Shown here in pieces: positions 59,866 to 64,000 of a stretch of DNA of 64,000 nt (positions are counted from its first letter, which is position 1; each line of letters starts with the position of its first letter). The notes under the pieces were generated by a model that was not told the DNA's origin, did not search any database, and saw only the letters and a list, made by a program, of their open reading frames with translations. Source of the DNA: CAJCIS01 sp965276755 (GTDB taxonomy: Bacteria > Pseudomonadota > Alphaproteobacteria > Acetobacterales > Acetobacteraceae); assembly GCA_965276755.1 (NCBI GenBank), contig OZ255625.1, positions 124,001-188,000 on the forward strand, given 5' to 3'. A program made the position numbers and the translations under genes.

Positions 59866-60126
59866 TCGGCAAGCATTCGCAATGCCACAACACCGGCGTT
59901 GTTTTCAGCCCTTGCGCAGGCGCACGCTCGTCTCGGCCGCGTTCGTGGGCCGGATGCGAACTCCACGTATGTCGTCGCCGGCGGCTGCGGCAATAAATCG
60001 GTGTCGAACTTCGGCCATGACGCGCCCCAAATTTAATATTTGCTGCGTTGTCTTAGCCTGGAGCGCGGGTGCATCCTGACCCAGGCCGTGCGCCAGTATA
60101 GCGCGCCCGGCCTAAGAAGGTGAACC

Positions 60127-61341
60127 ATGAAGCAGCTCGCGGCAGCTTCGGCCATTCTGTGCCTGACCGGGTTTGCGGCCACCAGCGCCGCCCAGGCACG
60201 CGATGAGATCACACTCATCCACCAATTCGACGGAAGCGGCTATTCGCCCTACGGCAATGTTACTCTCTGGCATCGGCAGATCTTCGGCACGACCAGCTAC
60301 GGCGGCATCAATAATTGCATTATCGGCTGCGGCACTGTCTATCGCCTGAGCCCGGCGGCCGGTGGGACCAAGTGGAAATTCGAAACGCTGTATCGCTTCA
60401 CAGGCGGCGCCGACGGAGGCAACCCGTATGCGCAGCTCACCATCGGGCCGGATGGCGGCGTCTATGGCTACACCAATGACTATACCCAGGGCACGATCTT
60501 CCGTCTCGTGCCGCCAGCCCGGCAAGGCGGCTCATGGATTTTTCAAACGCTCTATATTTTCAAAAATGGCGCGGACGGCAATCTGTCCGGCGTTTCCTCG
60601 CCGCTGATCCTGCGCGGTAGCCATCTCTACGGCGTCGCCTCTGGCGGCTCGCAAACCTGCATCAATACTGGATGTGGCAGCGTCTTTCGCCTTGATCCGC
60701 CAGCGCCGGGCCAGACAGTGTGGCGCCTTGTCACGCTGTATGCCTTCAGCGGCATGGATGACAGGGGCGCACCGAATGGCCTGGTTGGGCCGGACGCCGC
60801 CGGCGCGTTCTATGCCTCCACGTCTTTCGGCAAGGGTGCGGTCGTGCAGCTCGCGCCCGCGCATGGTCATGCCAACCACTGGCATGCGCGCATCATCTCG
60901 TCATTTCCGTATAGCAAATACGGCTACCACATTCCCTACGATCTGCTGCTATCCGCCAGCGGCACGCTCTATGGCCTGGCCTTCGATCACGGCGGGGACT
61001 TCTTTTCCCTGACACCACCAAGCGGCGCGGGCCGATGGATCCGGACCGAGATCGCGCGTTACTACAGCCACGGCTATCTTCCGTCCTCCTTGGCATTCGG
61101 ACCGGGCGGCAGCCTGATCGGCGTGACCTATGGCGATCAGGACCTCTATTTTGGCGATGCTTTCCAGCTGAGCCCGCCAGCGGGTGGCTCGGGCCCGTGG
61201 ACGCCCACGCTGCTATGGAATTTCGATCAAGGCCCCGACCAGAACCCCAACAACATCGTGGCCGGCGAGAATGGCGAATTGTTCGGGGTGCTGAGTGGTG
61301 GCGGCTACGGCAATGGATCGATCTTCGAATTAACGCCATAG
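60127..61341 (+). CDS. secreted GloVer-repeat protein, paralogue
   Basis: A 404-residue exported protein related to the one at 53475-54674. Signal peptide: KQLAAASAILCLTGFAATS, cut near AAQA. It has GloVer-type units such as GCGTVYRLSPAAGG, GPDGGVYGYTND, GCGSVFRLDPPAPG and GENGELFGVLSGGGYGNGS. A GAAGGTGAACC precedes the ATG. It converges on the PCuAC-like gene across IS481 copy 2. Together with its paralogue it flanks five metabolic genes. Confidence 0.8.
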   Translation: MKQLAAASAILCLTGFAATSAAQARDEITLIHQFDGSGYSPYGNVTLWHRQIFGTTSYGGINNCIIGCGTVYRLSPAAGGTKWKFETLYRFTGGADGGNPYAQLTIGPDGGVYGYTNDYTQGTIFRLVPPARQGGSWIFQTLYIFKNGADGNLSGVSSPLILRGSHLYGVASGGSQTCINTGCGSVFRLDPPAPGQTVWRLVTLYAFSGMDDRGAPNGLVGPDAAGAFYASTSFGKGAVVQLAPAHGHANHWHARIISSFPYSKYGYHIPYDLLLSASGTLYGLAFDHGGDFFSLTPPSGAGRWIRTEIARYYSHGYLPSSLAFGPGGSLIGVTYGDQDLYFGDAFQLSPPAGGSGPWTPTLLWNFDQGPDQNPNNIVAGENGELFGVLSGGGYGNGSIFELTP

Positions 61342-61371
61342 GACGTGCCGCCAGGATCGTGGGTCAAAGAA

Positions 61372-61422
61372 GGCTGGGGAGATGCGCCCAAATGAAGACT
61401 GGGGGTCTGGGGGGGATGGCAC
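61372..61422. repeat. family A palindrome, left part, interrupted by IS481 copy 2
   Basis: A diverged left arm and GGGGGTCTGGGGGGGATGGC then AC. The right arm continues after the IS at 62746 (CACATCTCCCCCAGCC). Target duplication CAC is present on both sides. Confidence 0.8.
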
Positions 61423-61500
61423 GGTGCTGACCGCCCACGTTGGTAACACTTCACCGGGCATGTTGGTAACAGTCCAGATTGTCGGTTTGGAGGACCGGCG

Positions 61501-62676
61501 ATGGTTTGGGTGGAACAAACGGTCATGGATCAGCGGCTTTGCTTTGTTCTCTCGTGTATTCGCGGCGACGAGCTGATGAGCGTGCTATGTCTTCGGCACG
61601 CGATCAGCCGCAAGACCGGCTACAAATGGCTGGGCCGCTATCGAGCGTATGGCGCGGCCGGTTTGGCGGACCATTCCTCGGCCCGGCTGAGCCATCCGCC
61701 CGCATCGGCTGCACCTGAGGTGGCCGCGGCGATCCTGGCTTTGCGGGACAAGCGGCCAAGCTGGGGCCCGGCCAAGCTGCGGAGCGCTCTGTTGCGGGAC
61801 AATCCCGCGATGGTGTTTCCGGCCGTGAGCACGATTGGCGATCTGCTGACCCGCCAGAGCCGGGTTGTGGCACGCCCGCGCCGTCCGCCGCGCGTCTCTT
61901 CGCTGGGTCCTGTGGTGGAACCGCTGGCTGCCAACGACAGCTGGGCGGCCGATTTCAAAGGCTGGTGGCGCACCCTGGATGGCGTGCGGTGCGAGCCGCT
62001 GACGGTCACTGATGGCTACAGCCGCTTCATCCTTGTCAACCATGCTGTGGCGCGGCCGACCTTTGCCGAGATCAAGCCGTTGTTCATCGCCGCTTTCAGG
62101 AAGTGCGGCCTGCCGGTGGCGCTGCGCACGGATAATGGCTCCCCCTTTGCCCACCGCGGCGGGCTGGCAGGTCTTACGCAATTTTCGGTATGGCTTTTGA
62201 CCCTGGGCATTTGGCCCGACCGCATTGTGCCTGGCCGGCCCGATCAGAATGGCAAACACGAGCGGATGCATCGCACCCTGGAGGCGGAGGCAGCACGTCC
62301 GCGCGCGCCCACCGTGGCCTTGCAGCAGGCGACATTGGATGCCTGGCGCGAGGACTTCAACACGCAGCGGCCGCATCAGGCGCTGGACCAGCGCTGTCCG
62401 GCGGATCTCTACACACCCTCATCGCGGCCTTACGTGGAGGCCGGGCTGGCGTGGGTTTACCCGATCGACCACCAGGTCAAACGGGTGCGCGGCGATGGCT
62501 ATATCTCGTGGCAGGACAACAAGCTTTACCTGACCGAGGCGCTAGCCGGCGAGACGGTTGCACTGGCCCGCAGGGACGATGGCGACTGGGCGATCCGCTT
62601 TCGCCAGTTCGACGTGGCGAGGGTGGGGGCTGAAAATGGGCAGCTCATTCGTTCCGGCCTAGCCCGTACGGGCTAG
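61501..62676 (+). CDS. IS481-family transposase
   Basis: A 391-residue DDE transposase identical to the copy at 17595-18770 except one residue (Ser in LLTRQSRVV). The catalytic triad is in SWAADFKGW, ALRTDNGSPF and NGKHERMHRTLE. GGAGGACCGGCG precedes its ATG. Intact frame, stop inside a 50-base palindrome. Confidence 0.95.
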   Translation: MVWVEQTVMDQRLCFVLSCIRGDELMSVLCLRHAISRKTGYKWLGRYRAYGAAGLADHSSARLSHPPASAAPEVAAAILALRDKRPSWGPAKLRSALLRDNPAMVFPAVSTIGDLLTRQSRVVARPRRPPRVSSLGPVVEPLAANDSWAADFKGWWRTLDGVRCEPLTVTDGYSRFILVNHAVARPTFAEIKPLFIAAFRKCGLPVALRTDNGSPFAHRGGLAGLTQFSVWLLTLGIWPDRIVPGRPDQNGKHERMHRTLEAEAARPRAPTVALQQATLDAWREDFNTQRPHQALDQRCPADLYTPSSRPYVEAGLAWVYPIDHQVKRVRGDGYISWQDNKLYLTEALAGETVALARRDDGDWAIRFRQFDVARVGAENGQLIRSGLARTG

Positions 62677-62692
62677 GCCGGAACGAATGAGC
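62643..62692. terminator. 50-base perfect palindrome over the transposase stop, IS copy 2
   Basis: Identical to the palindrome at 17579-17628; it contains the transposase stop at 62674-62676. Confidence 0.8.
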
Positions 62693-62770
62693 AACTGTGT
62701 TACCAACGTGACCGGTGAAGTGTTACCAACGTGCCCACTTGAACACACATCTCCCCCAGCCTTCCTCCTA

Positions 62771-63235
62771 TCAAATAGGCGGCGCAGCCGGTGGCGCCGC
62801 CGCGCGAACATCAGCCTCGAACAGGCGCTCGCCGCTTCGGGCAAAGCTCGCCGTGCAATGCAGCGTCTGGCCGATCTGCACGGCCGTCAGCAGATGATGA
62901 AGCACCAGGCGCAGGCCGTCGGGCGCAAAATTCACCGTCTGCCCGGCCGCCAACAACACCTGCGCCTGCTGGATGGGTGCGCCGCCAGCCTCACCTGATG
63001 GCCCGACCAGCTCGGCGGACTCCGCAACCACGCAGGCCGCGCGCAGCAGCGTGTCGGGCACGGTTCCCGAATTGTGCAGCGTGAACATGACGCTGGTATC
63101 GCCCCCATTGGGTGCGGGAACCGCCCATGGCTGCGACAGCTCGATCGGCCCCGCGGGTCCTGTCTGGGCCCCGGCAGGAAGGGCGAGGGTGGGGCACGCA
63201 ATCACCGCCAGCAACGCATAATCAGTCCAACGCAT
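62771..63235 (-). CDS. PCuAC-like periplasmic protein without clear copper ligands
   Basis: A 154-residue exported protein with signal peptide DYALLAVIACPTLALPAGA. The mature part (IELSQPWAVPAPNGGDTSVM, FTLHNSGTVPDTLLRAACVV, LLAAGQTVNFAPDGLRLVL) has the PCuAC (DUF461) cupredoxin-like layout used to deliver copper to cytochrome oxidase. The usual Cu(I) ligands are not evident: the expected His after the first conserved Glu is missing (SAELVGP) and the HxM pair is RLVLHH. It overlaps the upstream thpR gene by 14 bases, so they are co-transcribed. It may have lost copper binding. Confidence 0.65.
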   Translation of the reverse strand: MRWTDYALLAVIACPTLALPAGAQTGPAGPIELSQPWAVPAPNGGDTSVMFTLHNSGTVPDTLLRAACVVAESAELVGPSGEAGGAPIQQAQVLLAAGQTVNFAPDGLRLVLHHLLTAVQIGQTLHCTASFARSGERLFEADVRAAAPPAAPPI

Positions 63236-63755
63236 ACTCGACCTCCGGGGTATAGACGGCCTGATCGCGCCCGAGCAGCGAGCTGAACAGCGTGAAATGG
63301 CCGATGTCGATGGGCTCGGCGCGAAACAGATTGTGCGCCTGCACCCATTCCACCAGCCGCGGCTCGGCGGCCTGGTCGAGCCGCGCCAGGCTCACATGAG
63401 GCACGAAGCGCCGCCGTTCCGGCGCCAGGCCGGCGCCTTGCAGCGCGCGCTCGATCTTGGAACGCAGGCCATCCAGCGCCGGGTTGCGTGCCACGCACGC
63501 CCATAGCGTGTTGATGCGCCCGGCGCGTTCGGCCGTGCCCACGCCGGCCAGGCTCAGGCTGAAGCGCCGCGTGCGCAGCGCGGCCAGTGCCAGATCGATC
63601 TCCTCGGCTTCGTGGCGGGCAACTTCGCCGATGAAGCGCAGGGTAATGTGGTAATTTTGCGGTGGCACCCAGCGCGCGCCGGGCAGGTTGGTGGCAAGGT
63701 CGGCCAGTCGCTGCCGCGTGGCATGGGGCAGTTCCAGCGCCACGAAGAGTCGCAT
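63222..63755 (-). CDS. thpR: RNA 2',3'-cyclic phosphodiesterase (2H family)
   Basis: A 177-residue 2H phosphoesterase. It begins MRLFVALELPHATRQRLADL and carries the two active-site motifs NYHITLRFIGEV near residue 37 and FVPHVSLARL near 119 (HxT and HxS). Enzymes of this group (ThpR/LigT) hydrolyse 2',3'-cyclic RNA ends. Start: ATG 63755; the open frame continues to a TTG at 63761. It is coupled to the PCuAC-like gene downstream. Confidence 0.9.
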   Translation of the reverse strand: MRLFVALELPHATRQRLADLATNLPGARWVPPQNYHITLRFIGEVARHEAEEIDLALAALRTRRFSLSLAGVGTAERAGRINTLWACVARNPALDGLRSKIERALQGAGLAPERRRFVPHVSLARLDQAAEPRLVEWVQAHNLFRAEPIDIGHFTLFSSLLGRDQAVYTPEVEYALD

Positions 63756-63961
63756 GGGCAAGGCTGTGCCGCCACGGCGCGGGCGGTCAAGGGCGGCGGC
63801 TGGCGCGTGCGGGATTAAATCTGCGAAGGGCGTGGCTTGCCTTTGTTGTGGATCAATGGCTTAACCTTGGTTCGGCGCGACGGCTTTCGCTTGAACGCGG
63901 CCCGTTACCTGCCAAATTGATGGACACGGGCGATGTGCCCGAAACAGGGAAACAACAGATC

Positions 63962-64000
63962 ATGGCATACAGTCCTGACTTCCGTGCGCCGCCGATCGCG
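63962..64000 (+). CDS. partial gene, first 13 codons
   Basis: The ATG at 63962 starts an open frame MAYSPDFRAPPIA that runs to the window end. A possible AGGGA lies about 12 bases upstream. Too short to identify. Confidence 0.3.
   Translation, partial: MAYSPDFRAPPIA

Larger units (their letters stand above)
61423..62745 (+). mobile_element. IS481-family insertion sequence, copy 2
   Basis: A 1323-base near-identical, inverted copy of 17526-18848. A CAC duplication lies at 61420-61422 and 62746-62748. At least four differences from copy 1 were seen by eye: three in the transposase and one in the terminal repeat (CATG for CGTG). Confidence 0.9.

Noticed and set aside
59866..60126. Short open frames between the DDAH-like gene and the GloVer gene
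   Set aside because: They have no RBS, no hydrophobic pattern and no motif; the gap of 261 bases shows nothing further.
899..62765. CRISPR array from repeated units
   Set aside because: The repeats are dispersed inverted palindromes, not regularly spaced direct repeats.
1..64000. tRNA or rRNA genes
   Set aside because: No cloverleaf-like T-loop (GTTCGAATC) with acceptor stem was noticed and no rRNA motifs were seen, though a covariance scan was not possible.

Overview
This window looks like chromosomal DNA of a high-GC alphaproteobacterium, most likely of the Acetobacteraceae. The support is the adjacent pyrG and kdsA with eno nearby, the plsC-miaB-phoH-ybeY-corC run, high-GC codon use, and two dense intergenic palindrome families (a GC-rich one with a GGGGAGATGTGCCATCCCC core and a T-run/A-run one). 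The family assignment is inference. No rRNA, tRNA or CRISPR array was seen.

Layout. 0-4.5 kb: the edge of a GGDEF protein, two small secreted proteins, a YcaQ-type DNA glycosylase with a GNAT partner, a PmtA-like methyltransferase, rpmG and a decayed DUF2306 gene. 4.6-8.2 kb: a minus-strand operon of three different SPFH/band-7 proteins (HflK/HflC type) with a small exported SnoaL-like protein. 8.3-22.5 kb: pyrG-kdsA, then surface-polysaccharide genes (GSCFA protein, WcbI-GT61 fusions, GT61) lying around eno, with an IS481 element just upstream of eno. 22.6-30.6 kb: rpsB with a structured leader, tsf, and tamB/tamA. 30.7-35.9 kb: plsC, miaB, phoH, ybeY, corC, then a low-GC orphan gene and an ISL3 element. 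37.5-45 kb: nitronate monooxygenase, enoyl-CoA isomerase, a tautomerase-MarR operon with a visible operator, a RibB-like protein without its acidic motif, TraB/GumN, murQ and parE. 45-49 kb: a second glycan locus (GT4, an unrecognised protein, two partial-looking glycan proteins). 49-54 kb: class III CoA-transferase, malonyl-CoA decarboxylase and MFS transporter, a plausible malonate-type module. 54-64 kb: two secreted GloVer-type repeat proteins flanking aminotransferase, LLM oxidoreductase, fhs and a DDAH-like hydrolase; then a second IS481 copy, a PCuAC-like protein without obvious metal ligands, and a 2H phosphoesterase.

The most distinctive signals are: the repeat families, whose long palindromes sit mainly in convergent gene gaps, which are the shared target of both IS481 copies and have been captured into coding sequence at least twice; the WcbI-GT61 fusions with stepwise loss of GT61 residues; the SPFH trio; and the CoA-transferase/decarboxylase/transporter module. 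Annotation is by reading motifs without database searches, so family names rest on recognisable motifs and domain order.
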